8,546 nt of DNA from Fimenecus sp045579305. GTDB lineage: Bacteria > Bacillota > Clostridia > Oscillospirales > Acutalibacteraceae. The stretch is taken from assembly GCA_045579305.1 (NCBI GenBank), contig JAZNLY010000023.1:1-8546 (forward strand), read 5' to 3'. The notes beneath the pieces are model-generated. The model saw only the letters and a program-made list of their open reading frames with translations. It had not been told where the DNA came from and ran no database searches. Of the stretch, positions 1 to 6,985 are shown piece by piece. Position 1 is the stretch's first letter, and each line of letters opens with the position of its first letter. A program made the translations under genes and the position numbers.

Positions 1-453
1 CACGGCTCACGAAATCGTCATTTCGAACCGAATCCTGATTTGAAAGAGCCAACCGGTGACCCGAATGAAATCTGGAGTTTTGGTGACGAGAATTTCCATA
101 TTCTCAAAAACCTCATTTTCATCCGTGAAAAGCTAAGACCATATATTAAGAATCAGATGGATATTGCAAGTGAAAAGGGATATCCGGTAATGCGACCAAT
201 GTTCTTCGAATTCCCTGACGACGAAGTGTGTTATACTCTTGACAGTCAGTATATGTTTGGTGATGAAATTATTTTTGCACCTATTGTGGAAAGAGGACAA
301 ACTGTTAAAACTGTGTATATTCCTGATGGCGAATGGATTTTAACAAAGGACAAAAAGGTCTACACAAAAGGCACTTATGAAATAACTGCGAATATTGATG
401 AATTTATCGCGTTTGTTAAATCAGGTTCGGATTTAATAGATATATTCAAATAA
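1..453 (+). CDS. GH31 family alpha-glycosidase (alpha-glucosidase/alpha-xylosidase type), 3' end only
   Basis: The frame is open from base 1 and ends at TAA 451-453, giving the last 150 residues; the start and most of the catalytic barrel lie outside the window. Seen here: an opening HG dipeptide that fits the conserved histidine of the GH31 -1 subsite, then NEIWSFGDE, an R-x-x-L-x-PYI helix, G-YPVMRPMFFEFP, the QYMFGDEIIFAPI strand and IPDGEW. This is the order found at the end of the GH31 barrel and the start of its proximal C-terminal beta domain. The family hydrolyses terminal alpha-linked glucose or xylose with retention; the catalytic aspartates are not visible, so substrate cannot be assigned. 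The protein stops soon after the proximal domain, so a long distal domain is absent. A secreted phosphoesterase gene follows 17 bp downstream, suggesting co-transcription. Family call firm, substrate open. Confidence 0.9.
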   Translation, partial: HGSRNRHFEPNPDLKEPTGDPNEIWSFGDENFHILKNLIFIREKLRPYIKNQMDIASEKGYPVMRPMFFEFPDDEVCYTLDSQYMFGDEIIFAPIVERGQTVKTVYIPDGEWILTKDKKVYTKGTYEITANIDEFIAFVKSGSDLIDIFK

Positions 454-470
454 AAAAAGAGGGTTATGTT

Positions 471-1649
471 ATGGAAAAAATTATTTCTGTTTTACTGGTG
501 ATTTGCATATTGGTATCATGCACAGTGATTTGTCTTGCTGCTCCGGATGATGTGAAACTCAGATTCAATGAGGATGGCAAGTTTAAAATACTTGCACTTG
601 CAGATGTTCAGGATAGCTATCCTCTAGAACCTGCTATGATTCAGTTTATCAATGAAGCTCTTGATTATACAAAGCCTGACCTTGTTGTGTTTGTTGGTGA
701 CAATATCGTTGGTGAGGATATAAAAGCGATTGATGAAATGATAGCTCCGCTTGCTGACAGGGATGTTCCATTCACATTCGTTTTTGGCAATCACGACGAC
801 CAGGATGGCCTTACAAAAGATATGCAACTCAGTGCATATCAGAAATATGACGAGTGTTTAGCATATGATGCTGTTCCTGAACTTCATGGTACAGCTACAC
901 ATAATCTTCCGATTCTTTCAAGTGATGGTAAGAAGACAGCTTTTAACCTCTGGATGTTTGATAGTGGTACATACTATTTTGAAGATGGTGTGGAACTCGG
1001 ATATGATTGGGTCAGAAAAGACCAGATTGAATGGTACAATTCTGTTCGTGACGAAATGACAAAACAGAATGGTGGCAATCTTGTGCCTTCAATTGCATTT
1101 CAGCATATTATTCCTCAGGAGCCTTGCAAGGAAATTTTCTACAAATCTCCATTCAATCTTGGCAATCTTTCAAATAATTTTGCAGACGGCACATCATATA
1201 CTTATATTCCAAACCTTACAAAGTATGACGGAATTATTTTTGAACAGTCCTGCCCAAGCTATGGTAACGACGGACAGTGGGATGCTATGGTAAAGGGTGG
1301 AGATGTGTTAGGACTTGTTGTAGGTCACGACCACGTTAATAATTTCATAGTAAATGTTGATGGTGTTGACCTTATTCAGACACCTGCAGTAACATATAAT
1401 TCTTATTACACAGAGTTATATCAGGGTGCAAGAATTATAGAACTTGATGAAAACGACCCTTGGAATTATGAAACATATATGGTTACTGCCAATGAACTTG
1501 CATTACAGGAAGGTTCAAAACTGAACGAAATTGGCGACAGGGATAACTATGAGTTTATATATAAATTCGAAAAAATATTCTCAAGAATTTATGTTGCTGT
1601 AGTAGAGAACTTTAAGAAGTTAATTGGTTTGGATAACGGAGTTATCTGA
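471..1649 (+). CDS. secreted calcineurin-like metallophosphoesterase
   Basis: The 392-residue protein carries the metallophosphoesterase motifs in order: D45-V-Q47, G76-D77-N78, G106-N107-H108-D109, H212, and G285-H286-D287-H288. These form the two-metal centre that hydrolyses phosphomono- or diesters. The first motif has Gln where most of the superfamily has His (D-x-H). Arrangement and length resemble the purple acid phosphatase 29/Dcr2-like branch. Residues 1-24 form a signal peptide: a short charged start, a hydrophobic run, and a likely cut near LAA-PDD. An internal LVSC (14-17) could alternatively be a lipobox, so a lipoprotein is possible. Either way it should act outside the membrane. 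The start follows AGAGGG at 458-463. It lies 17 bp after the GH31 gene and 2 bp before comF. Substrate unknown; a role in releasing phosphate from organic material is inference. Confidence 0.88.
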   Translation: MEKIISVLLVICILVSCTVICLAAPDDVKLRFNEDGKFKILALADVQDSYPLEPAMIQFINEALDYTKPDLVVFVGDNIVGEDIKAIDEMIAPLADRDVPFTFVFGNHDDQDGLTKDMQLSAYQKYDECLAYDAVPELHGTATHNLPILSSDGKKTAFNLWMFDSGTYYFEDGVELGYDWVRKDQIEWYNSVRDEMTKQNGGNLVPSIAFQHIIPQEPCKEIFYKSPFNLGNLSNNFADGTSYTYIPNLTKYDGIIFEQSCPSYGNDGQWDAMVKGGDVLGLVVGHDHVNNFIVNVDGVDLIQTPAVTYNSYYTELYQGARIIELDENDPWNYETYMVTANELALQEGSKLNEIGDRDNYEFIYKFEKIFSRIYVAVVENFKKLIGLDNGVI

Positions 1650-1651
1650 TT

Positions 1652-2380
1652 ATGAAATCCCAAAAGATTCATAATTTTTTTGAAAAAACTGTTCCATGGC
1701 TTTTGTTTACAAACCATTGTCCGTATTGCAACGGATTAATGGGCAAGGACCGGACTCTCTGTGATGATTGCAAGAAAAATCTGCCCGTTATCGGTGATGA
1801 AAGGTGCAAATACTGTGGAGCAGAGAAAAGTCGATGCACCTGTAAAAAACACAGGAAAGGCTTTGAGTCGGTTGTTGCACCTTTTTATTATGAAAATGGC
1901 ATTAAAAGTGCTATTTATAACCTGAAATTCAGCGGAAAAGAATTCGTTGCCCGCAATCTTGCACAGAAAATGGCAGAAGTCGTGGATAAAGAGTATAAGG
2001 GTGTAAACTTTGATTTCATCTGTTATGTTCCTTTTACTGTTTCACAGCAAATAAAAAGACGATATAATCAAAGTGAATTGCTGACAATGAATTTATCTGA
2101 AAAACTTAATATTCCTGTTGAAAATGCCTTGGTAAAGCATTTTGACACCAATGCTCAACACAAGATGTCATATAAAGAACGTGCAGGAAATGTTTTCGGC
2201 ATATATGATGTTGCTGAAGATGTAAATGTAAAAGGCAAAACAATCCTCATTGTGGATGATGTAAAAACATCGGGTGCAACGCTGGACGAATGTTCCTGGA
2301 TATTAAGAATACGAGGCGCAGAAAAGGTTTATTGTGTTGTTTCGGCAATTGCCGGTGTAAAACCTGAAGACGAAAACTGA
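1652..2380 (+). CDS. comF: ComF family protein (phosphoribosyltransferase-fold, competence-type)
   Basis: The 242-residue protein has an N-terminal zinc-ribbon-like region with four CxxC or CxC pairs (C23/C26, C37/C40, C52/C55, C62/C64). A type I phosphoribosyltransferase domain follows. The PRPP-binding loop is ILIVDDVKTSGAT at 198-210, and the ComF signature KRRYNQSELL is at 135-144, where the usual RGFNQ/RGYNQ glycine is Arg137. ComF proteins help DNA enter the cytosol during natural transformation and support replication-fork restart in some bacteria; enzymatic activity is generally unproven. No comFA helicase gene is adjacent. The ATG lies 2 bp after the phosphoesterase stop, with GGAG at 1638-1641 inside that gene's end, so translation is probably coupled. 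A hairpin with a U-tract follows directly and probably ends the operon. Competence itself cannot be inferred from this gene alone. Confidence 0.93.
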   Translation: MKSQKIHNFFEKTVPWLLFTNHCPYCNGLMGKDRTLCDDCKKNLPVIGDERCKYCGAEKSRCTCKKHRKGFESVVAPFYYENGIKSAIYNLKFSGKEFVARNLAQKMAEVVDKEYKGVNFDFICYVPFTVSQQIKRRYNQSELLTMNLSEKLNIPVENALVKHFDTNAQHKMSYKERAGNVFGIYDVAEDVNVKGKTILIVDDVKTSGATLDECSWILRIRGAEKVYCVVSAIAGVKPEDEN

Positions 2381-2392
2381 ATAAAAAATAAT

Positions 2393-2440
2393 AACTCCTT
2401 ACTTTTTGGTGAATACTATTAAAAAAGTAAAGGAGTTTTT
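2393..2440 (+). terminator. hairpin with U-tract after comF that also contains the next gene's RBS
   Basis: The arm 2393-2407 pairs with 2422-2437 over 15 base pairs with a single bulged A, closing a loop of about 14 nt, and the right arm runs into TTTTT at 2436-2440. This is the shape of an intrinsic terminator, though the stem is AT-rich. The right arm contains AAAGGAG, the ribosome-binding site of the gene at 2444. The structure could therefore end comF transcription, hide the downstream RBS in read-through RNA, or both. Confidence 0.6.
2429..2435 (+). promoter_or_regulatory. Shine-Dalgarno AAAGGAG embedded in hairpin stem
   Basis: AAAGGAG sits 8 nt before the ATG at 2444, near-ideal spacing for a Firmicute. 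All seven bases fall in the right arm of the 2393-2437 stem, so the site would be base-paired in RNA made from an upstream promoter. Transcripts that begin inside the loop would leave it free, but I found no convincing promoter at that position. Confidence 0.7.
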
Positions 2441-2443
2441 ATT

Positions 2444-2878
2444 ATGGTTGAACAAGATACGATAAGATTGCTTCGTGAATGCGATGCAGGTGTGAAAATG
2501 GGCATTTCTTCAATCGATGATGTGATGAAATATGTAAAATCCGAAAGACTTCGCAAGGACCTTACAGATAACAGAGAAGAGCATTGTAAGCTTGATAAGG
2601 ATTTACAGGAATTACTTGGCCAATATCACGATGAAGGCAAAGAACCGAATCCAATGGCGAAAGGTATGTCGTGGATGAAAACCAATATGAAGCTTGTGGT
2701 GAATGAATCGGACCACACTATTGCCGATTTGATTACCGACGGTTGTAATATGGGTGTAAAATCCCTTAATAAGTATCTGAATGAATATGAGGCAGCTGAT
2801 GAAAAATCAAAGGATATCTGTAAAAGGCTCATAAATCTTGAAGAAGATTTGATTATTCAGATGCGACAGTTTTTATAA
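2444..2878 (+). CDS. small conserved helical protein, ferritin-like/DUF2383-like
   Basis: This 144-residue soluble protein is almost entirely predicted helix, with charged heptad-like stretches at about 3-17, 24-60, 83-115 and 118-143. It has no signal peptide or membrane segment. A conserved-looking core, EGKEPNPMAKGMSWMKTNMK (64-83), and DGCNMGVKSLNKYL (99-112) are familiar from a Clostridia-wide family of hypothetical proteins that look like four-helix bundles. Possible metal ligands include E45, E46, H47, H62 and E88, but a ferritin-like di-iron site cannot be confirmed by eye. The start is fixed by AAAGGAG 8 nt upstream. The gene stands alone between two terminator-like hairpins, so it is probably a single-gene unit or a read-through unit. 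Function unknown; the DUF2383 assignment is tentative. Confidence 0.8.
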   Translation: MVEQDTIRLLRECDAGVKMGISSIDDVMKYVKSERLRKDLTDNREEHCKLDKDLQELLGQYHDEGKEPNPMAKGMSWMKTNMKLVVNESDHTIADLITDGCNMGVKSLNKYLNEYEAADEKSKDICKRLINLEEDLIIQMRQFL

Positions 2879-2879
2879 G

Positions 2880-2902
2880 GCAGGGGAAAACCCTGCTTTT
2901 TT
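2880..2902 (+). terminator. intrinsic terminator
   Basis: GCAGGG (2880-2885) and CCCTGC (2891-2896) form a perfect 6-bp GC-rich stem around a GAAAA loop, followed by six T (2897-2902). It begins 2 nt after the stop of the helical-protein gene and should end that transcript before tspO. Confidence 0.92.
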
Positions 2903-2936
2903 GTATATGGCGCTATAAACTAGCATAGAATATGTA

Positions 2937-2944
2937 GAGGTGAT
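2937..2944 (+). promoter_or_regulatory. Shine-Dalgarno GAGGTGAT fixing a TTG start for tspO
   Basis: GAGGTGAT is an eight-base match to the anti-Shine-Dalgarno sequence. Its GAGG core is 8 nt before TTG 2949. The longer in-frame GTG at 2940 lies inside this motif and has no ribosome-binding site of its own, so TTG is the better start. Confidence 0.8.
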
Positions 2945-2948
2945 TGAT

Positions 2949-3419
2949 TTGAGAATAGATTGGAAAAAACTGTTGATTTGTATTGCAATACCGTTGGCAG
3001 TAGGTGGTGTTTCTGCATTACTTACATCGGGCAATATGAAGCTTTTTGAGGAAATCGAGAAACCACCATTGTCACCACCGGGTTGGCTTTTTCCCGTAGT
3101 GTGGACAATTCTCTATGTGCTTATGGGAATAGCCTTGTACCTTGTTGTAACAACAAAGACAAGGGAAAATAAAACACCTGCATATATTTCCTTTGGTGTA
3201 CAGTTGTTTTTTAATTTTTTCTGGTCCATAATATTTTTTAATGCACAAGCATATCTTTTCGCATTTATATGGCTCTTGTTATTGTGGGTTGCCATTGTTG
3301 TGAATATTTATTTCTTCAATAAAATAAACAGTACATCCGCAAAACTCTTGATTCCTTATCTTATATGGGTAATTTTTGCAGGGTATCTTAATCTTGGAAT
3401 ATACATTCTTAATGGATAA
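2949..3419 (+). CDS. tspO: TspO/MBR family membrane protein (tryptophan-rich sensory protein)
   Basis: From TTG 2949 the protein has 156 residues, normal for bacterial TspO, and five hydrophobic segments (about 7-26, 47-68, 79-98, 103-124 and 131-153). Family signatures are KPPLSPPGWLFPVVW (38-52), NFFWS with N89 and W92 in the third segment, and FAGYLN (143-148) in the last. TspO proteins bind porphyrins, haem-related molecules and sterol-like ligands in the membrane and are tied to tetrapyrrole handling or stress; the role in anaerobic Clostridia is unclear. The start is chosen from GAGGTGAT at 2937-2944; a GTG at 2940 would add three residues but overlaps that site. An intrinsic terminator lies upstream, so it needs its own promoter; TATAAA at 2914-2919 is a possible -10 without a good -35. 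It ends beside a large palindrome and converges on the glycanase operon. Confidence 0.94.
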   Translation: MRIDWKKLLICIAIPLAVGGVSALLTSGNMKLFEEIEKPPLSPPGWLFPVVWTILYVLMGIALYLVVTTKTRENKTPAYISFGVQLFFNFFWSIIFFNAQAYLFAFIWLLLLWVAIVVNIYFFNKINSTSAKLLIPYLIWVIFAGYLNLGIYILNG

Positions 3420-3427
3420 AAAATAAA

Positions 3428-3517
3428 AAGTCATTCTGAGCGAAGTGAAGAATCTCTACCATAGTTTGCAATAAACTTTACAGAGATTCTTCGTCATTTT
3501 ATTCCTCAGAATGACTT
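3428..3517. repeat. 90-bp compound palindrome, probable dispersed repeat and terminator
   Basis: Perfect 13-bp outer arms (3428-3440 and 3505-3517) enclose perfect 11-bp inner arms (3447-3457 and 3482-3492) and a small central stem (3463-3467 with 3473-3477). Unpaired spacers are 6 nt on the left and 12 nt on the right. The outer sequence, TCATTCTGAGCGAAGTGAAG, resembles repeat sequences I know from intergenic DNA of many unrelated bacteria. Read on the minus strand, the outer stem runs into a T-rich stretch (complement of 3420-3429), so it may terminate the minus-strand GH16 transcript. On the plus strand the tail is less T-rich. Only one copy lies in the window, so the repeat status rests on recognition. 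Confidence 0.7.
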
Positions 3518-3529
3518 GCATTTTGTTGG

Positions 3530-4432
3530 TTATTTATACTGATAAACTCTTACATAATCCACTATGAATTCTGCTGTGTCACCGGGTTTCATATTCATTT
3601 TGCCTACACCATGGCGGTCAGCATCTGCAACACCGTTTGCACCTGCAACCTCACAAGAAAGGATAAGATATTCGGGATTCCGACTTACTCCACCGGTTGA
3701 AAGTCTGCCGGTTTCAATGCCATTGATGTAGAAAATATATTCGTTTTCATTCCATTCCACACCATAGGTATTATATTCCTCATAAGGATTGTTTGCAAAC
3801 CATTTGCCGATTGAATCCCCTTTGTGGTCAGCGCCATATCCGTCATAATGAATGCCCGATATAACTGCATCTCCGGCACCCCACCAAACGTCCTTATAGT
3901 ACATTGACTCAAACACGTCAACCTCTGTGCCGTCCTTACCGCTTCCGTCAACAATTGAAACACCGTCATTCATCATCCAGAATGCGGACCACATTCCTGT
4001 TGATTTAGGAAGAATACATCTGCATTCGAAATAGCCATAACAGAATTCGTGTTTACCTCGGGTTTCAATGCAACCGGTGTACCAACCTTCCTTATATTCA
4101 TCAAAATTGATTTTGTCGTGCCATTTGTCATAATAATAATTTTCAAGTGGCTCGTCAAAATAAGCAGTTGTGATAATGAGGTTTCCGTCTTTGACAGATA
4201 CCAAATCTTCGTGCCAATATCCGCCCTTTCGCTCAGTTTCCCACCAAGGATAATACCATTTTGACGTGTCAAGCTTGTTACCTTCAAATTCGTCTTCCCA
4301 TACAAGTTCAAACCTTGAATCAAGGTCTAAGTTCTGACCATCAGGAATTGCCGGAAGACTTATTTTCTGTGGCAAATCAGGTGAAATTACCATAAGTATA
4401 GCCACTAATGCTCGTATGATTTTAGAAAACAT
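3530..4432 (-). CDS. secreted GH16 family beta-glycanase (laminarinase-type)
   Basis: From ATG 4432 the protein has 300 residues. It starts with a basic residue pair (K4, R7) and a hydrophobic run to about residue 18, consistent with a signal peptide, and a GH16 jelly-roll fills the rest. The catalytic motif E170-V-D-V-F-E175 is the E-x-D-x-x-E form with the beta-bulge, found in laminarinases and in agarase/carrageenase-type GH16, not the E-x-D-x-E form of lichenases. Other marks are LVWEDEF near the start, GYFECRCILP, GMWSAFWMM, and the closing VDYVRVYQY. These enzymes are retaining endo-hydrolases of beta-1,3(1,4)-glucans or galactans; which one is open, though a beta-glucan is the commonest substrate in gut Clostridia. 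The start is set by GAGGTGA just upstream; a longer ATG at 4462 lies inside the preceding gene. It is the second gene of a coupled two-gene operon. No carbohydrate-binding module is attached. Confidence 0.93.
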   Translation of the reverse strand: MFSKIIRALVAILMVISPDLPQKISLPAIPDGQNLDLDSRFELVWEDEFEGNKLDTSKWYYPWWETERKGGYWHEDLVSVKDGNLIITTAYFDEPLENYYYDKWHDKINFDEYKEGWYTGCIETRGKHEFCYGYFECRCILPKSTGMWSAFWMMNDGVSIVDGSGKDGTEVDVFESMYYKDVWWGAGDAVISGIHYDGYGADHKGDSIGKWFANNPYEEYNTYGVEWNENEYIFYINGIETGRLSTGGVSRNPEYLILSCEVAGANGVADADRHGVGKMNMKPGDTAEFIVDYVRVYQYK

Positions 4433-4437
4433 ATATT

Positions 4438-4444
4438 TCACCTC
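4438..4444 (-). promoter_or_regulatory. Shine-Dalgarno GAGGTGA for GH16, overlapping the upstream stop
   Basis: On the minus strand GAGGTGA ends 5 nt before ATG 4432. It overlaps the TGA stop (4445-4443) of the 837-residue glycoside hydrolase gene. This favours the start at 4432 over 4462 and implies that ribosomes finishing the first gene re-initiate on the second, fixing the ratio of the two enzymes. Confidence 0.85.
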
Positions 4445-6956
4445 AATCGTTACAAATATCATTTACTGTTACAGAGAAAATATGTGGTGCATAGGAATCT
4501 CTGTTGTTGAATTTAACTGAACCATCATTTGTGAAGGTGACAATGTTTTCACCTTCTGTAAGTGGGATATTCATTGTTGCAGTTTTGACTGTATCCCAAC
4601 TATAAGTGTTTCTGCACCAGAGATTTTGCTTTTCACCATTCACGTTCACTGTGATAAATCTTTCAATAAGGTCAACATTGTAACTGTGAACGCCACCTTC
4701 TTCATTGTTAGAATAAGTAACAGTAAGACGATAGTTACCATTTTCGGGAACATTTACCCTGAAGCTTGCAGAACCACCATTACAAGAGATGTTTTCAATA
4801 TGGTCATCTGTGAGTGTGGCACCATCCGAAGGTGTCATATCTTCAGCATAAACTGAAATGTTGTAATTCTCTTCGTCAGTAACTTCTATTGAACATTTTA
4901 CGTTTTCTGTTGATTGAAAATCAATATAGTTGAGTCCTTTTCTGAGATAAATAACTGAATTTCCGTCTGTGTAAGCAGAAGCACCGTCAATCATAAAGTC
5001 AGCGGAAACATTCGTTGTCATTTTATAGAATCCGTCGAAAGGAGCAACCGCAAGGAATGACTTTGTATTGTCATTTGTTCTGTCGCTGTCTTTTAAAAGT
5101 GCAATTTCGCCGATTTCTTCGTGTTTACGGACAAGTAAACTGTCGATAACAAATGTGCCATCACCATGGGCGAGAGTCAATGAATGTTCACCCTTCTGAA
5201 GATAACGGACAAATGTCATTTTGTCAGTATATTCACTCTTGATTGTGTTAGGAAGATAAATATCCTCAGTTTCGTTGTCAAGTGTCATAATAACCCTTGC
5301 ATCAATTCGGTCAGCAGGCTTATTTCCGTCATTACATTTACCATAAATAACGGACAAGTCATAGTAACCGTCTTTTTCTACGTTGAAATTCACAGTTACA
5401 CTGTCACCGATATTTTCAAGTCCTCCGACCATACCCTGTAATTCGCCTGTGGTAGCGTAAGCACTGTCATAAGTGTATGTATATCCCTGACGGATACCGT
5501 GTTCAAATTCATATCTTACAGGAAGATTGTCGTTATAAAAATCTTCTTTACCATCTTCTGCAGGAGTAAGGGTGATGTGATAAACTGAATTTCTGTCAGG
5601 ATTTTTAAGGTCAACACGAAGCTTTCCTGCTACAACTCTGTCAGTGTATTCAGCCACAACAGTTGGCTCATTAACTATACCGCTCAAGCCCTCATAGCAT
5701 ACGCTTTCAATTTTGACATTAACCTTTTTACCGAGATTTGTTTTGCCAAGATGCTTAAAGCTTACATAACTATCATAGTCAGAGCCACCACAGAGAACTG
5801 TAATTTCATCTTTTTCTTCTGTCATTGATGAAATACCGTTAAAGTATTTATAGTGGAATCTGTCGTATTCATATTTAATAGCATTTGCAAAGTCGGCGTG
5901 TGTTATATCGATAATTTTTGCATCGAGAAGATAACCTTCCATATCGGCATACCAACGGAAAAGCCACCAGTTTGAGTTAGGACTGTTATTGTCTGCAACT
6001 GTATCGTTAAGATTGTTTGCCAATCTCCAGTATGCAGCATTTGCATAAGCACCTGAATTTTCGATTGCAGTAATATATTTCATCATATCTGCAGGAGCAC
6101 CACATTCGTACATTGTGCCATATTCTGTAACGATAATCGGCAAATCTGAAATGCCTAAATCATCCTCAAGTTCACGATATTCATCAACATGGTCCTGCCA
6201 GTAATATGATGAAAATTCACCAAGTTCATGATAAATCATAACATCGGGCATACAGTCATTTTCAAGACAGTATTCAAGGAATTCTTTGTTTTCATCATAA
6301 TTGTAGTCACAATAACCGGGACCACCAATCATAGCATCTGGGTCAATTGAACGGACAAGGTCATAAGTCACTTTCCAAGCTTCATAAAAACGGAGTCTTG
6401 CAGCCTCGTCAAACATAAGCCAGGTGCCGTCAGGAGATGGAGTGCCAAACCAGACAGCATTGTCAGTTTCGTTATAAAGACAATAAACAAGTCTGTCCTG
6501 ATAATCGGTGCGGACTAATTTCTCAGTAGCCTCTTTGACCTGTGGCAGGAATCTTTCACGGACAAACTCCATACTGTCATAATTGCCTGTTGCACGGATA
6601 TCCATAATTTCCTGATGACAGTAATACCAGGTGTCAAAGCAGTCCTGCATATAAACGGTAATGTAATCACAGTTTTGGAGCATAGGTGCAACATTGTCAA
6701 CGTCACCGATAGGGTGCTGAAGTCCGTCAATAACTTTCTGTGAAACACTTGAAACATCAAGACTTTCAACAACTGCTGCATCAGGCACTCCGTTTTCGGC
6801 AGTACCATAAAGATAGCCCGATGCTCTGCTTGAAACTTCACCAAGGAAGGAATTTGCATCCACCTGTAATGTAGGACGGAAGGCATAAGGGATTCCCTCA
6901 GCAGCCATGGACAAAACAGTAACTAAACTTAATATTAAACTTATAATTCTGAGCAT
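4443..6956 (-). CDS. secreted clan GH-A-like glycoside hydrolase with C-terminal CBM6/35-like modules
   Basis: The 837-residue protein opens with a short signal peptide (1-18, MLRIISL then a hydrophobic run). Residues 30-375 look like a (beta/alpha)8 glycosidase of clan GH-A: LYNE with N162-E163 as likely acid/base, MIYHE around H243, and VTEYG with E278 as likely nucleophile. The nearest family I can suggest is GH39-like, from the LYGTAENGVPD and DGLQHPIGD segments, but it may belong elsewhere. A beta-sandwich follows at 376-465. A CBM6/CBM35-like module spans about 480-611, from VRYEFEHG to IDSLLVRK. A probable second sandwich lies at 635-692 and a third CBM-like module at 699-832. The 15 cysteines are many for an exported Firmicute enzyme. 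It leads the operon with GH16. A promoter lies at 6986-7014, and GGTGA at 6965-6961 precedes the ATG. Substrate not known. Confidence 0.82.
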   Translation of the reverse strand: MLRIISLILSLVTVLSMAAEGIPYAFRPTLQVDANSFLGEVSSRASGYLYGTAENGVPDAAVVESLDVSSVSQKVIDGLQHPIGDVDNVAPMLQNCDYITVYMQDCFDTWYYCHQEIMDIRATGNYDSMEFVRERFLPQVKEATEKLVRTDYQDRLVYCLYNETDNAVWFGTPSPDGTWLMFDEAARLRFYEAWKVTYDLVRSIDPDAMIGGPGYCDYNYDENKEFLEYCLENDCMPDVMIYHELGEFSSYYWQDHVDEYRELEDDLGISDLPIIVTEYGTMYECGAPADMMKYITAIENSGAYANAAYWRLANNLNDTVADNNSPNSNWWLFRWYADMEGYLLDAKIIDITHADFANAIKYEYDRFHYKYFNGISSMTEEKDEITVLCGGSDYDSYVSFKHLGKTNLGKKVNVKIESVCYEGLSGIVNEPTVVAEYTDRVVAGKLRVDLKNPDRNSVYHITLTPAEDGKEDFYNDNLPVRYEFEHGIRQGYTYTYDSAYATTGELQGMVGGLENIGDSVTVNFNVEKDGYYDLSVIYGKCNDGNKPADRIDARVIMTLDNETEDIYLPNTIKSEYTDKMTFVRYLQKGEHSLTLAHGDGTFVIDSLLVRKHEEIGEIALLKDSDRTNDNTKSFLAVAPFDGFYKMTTNVSADFMIDGASAYTDGNSVIYLRKGLNYIDFQSTENVKCSIEVTDEENYNISVYAEDMTPSDGATLTDDHIENISCNGGSASFRVNVPENGNYRLTVTYSNNEEGGVHSYNVDLIERFITVNVNGEKQNLWCRNTYSWDTVKTATMNIPLTEGENIVTFTNDGSVKFNNRDSYAPHIFSVTVNDICND

Positions 6957-6985
6957 GTTTTCACCAACTTGAATAAGATAATAAA

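Noticed and set aside
2343..2354. 12-bp perfect palindrome CGGCAATTGCCG
   Set aside because: Inside the conserved comF coding region with no promoter nearby; likely chance.
2914..2931. TATAAA (2914-2919) or TAGAAT (2926-2931) as the tspO promoter -10
   Set aside because: Neither has a recognisable -35 at proper spacing, and the second would start the RNA at the ribosome-binding site; not strong enough to annotate.
2940..2948. GTG start for tspO at 2940
   Set aside because: It overlaps the GAGGTGAT ribosome-binding site, which is correctly spaced for TTG 2949.
4433..4462. Longer GH16 start at ATG 4462
   Set aside because: It lies inside the preceding gene, lacks a ribosome-binding site and would put charged residues before the signal peptide; ATG 4432 has a strong GAGGTGA.
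5184..5441. Plus-strand open frames of 60-90 codons within the large glycoside hydrolase gene, and similar antisense or shifted frames elsewhere
   Set aside because: They are shadows of well-supported genes, without ribosome-binding sites or recognisable protein features.
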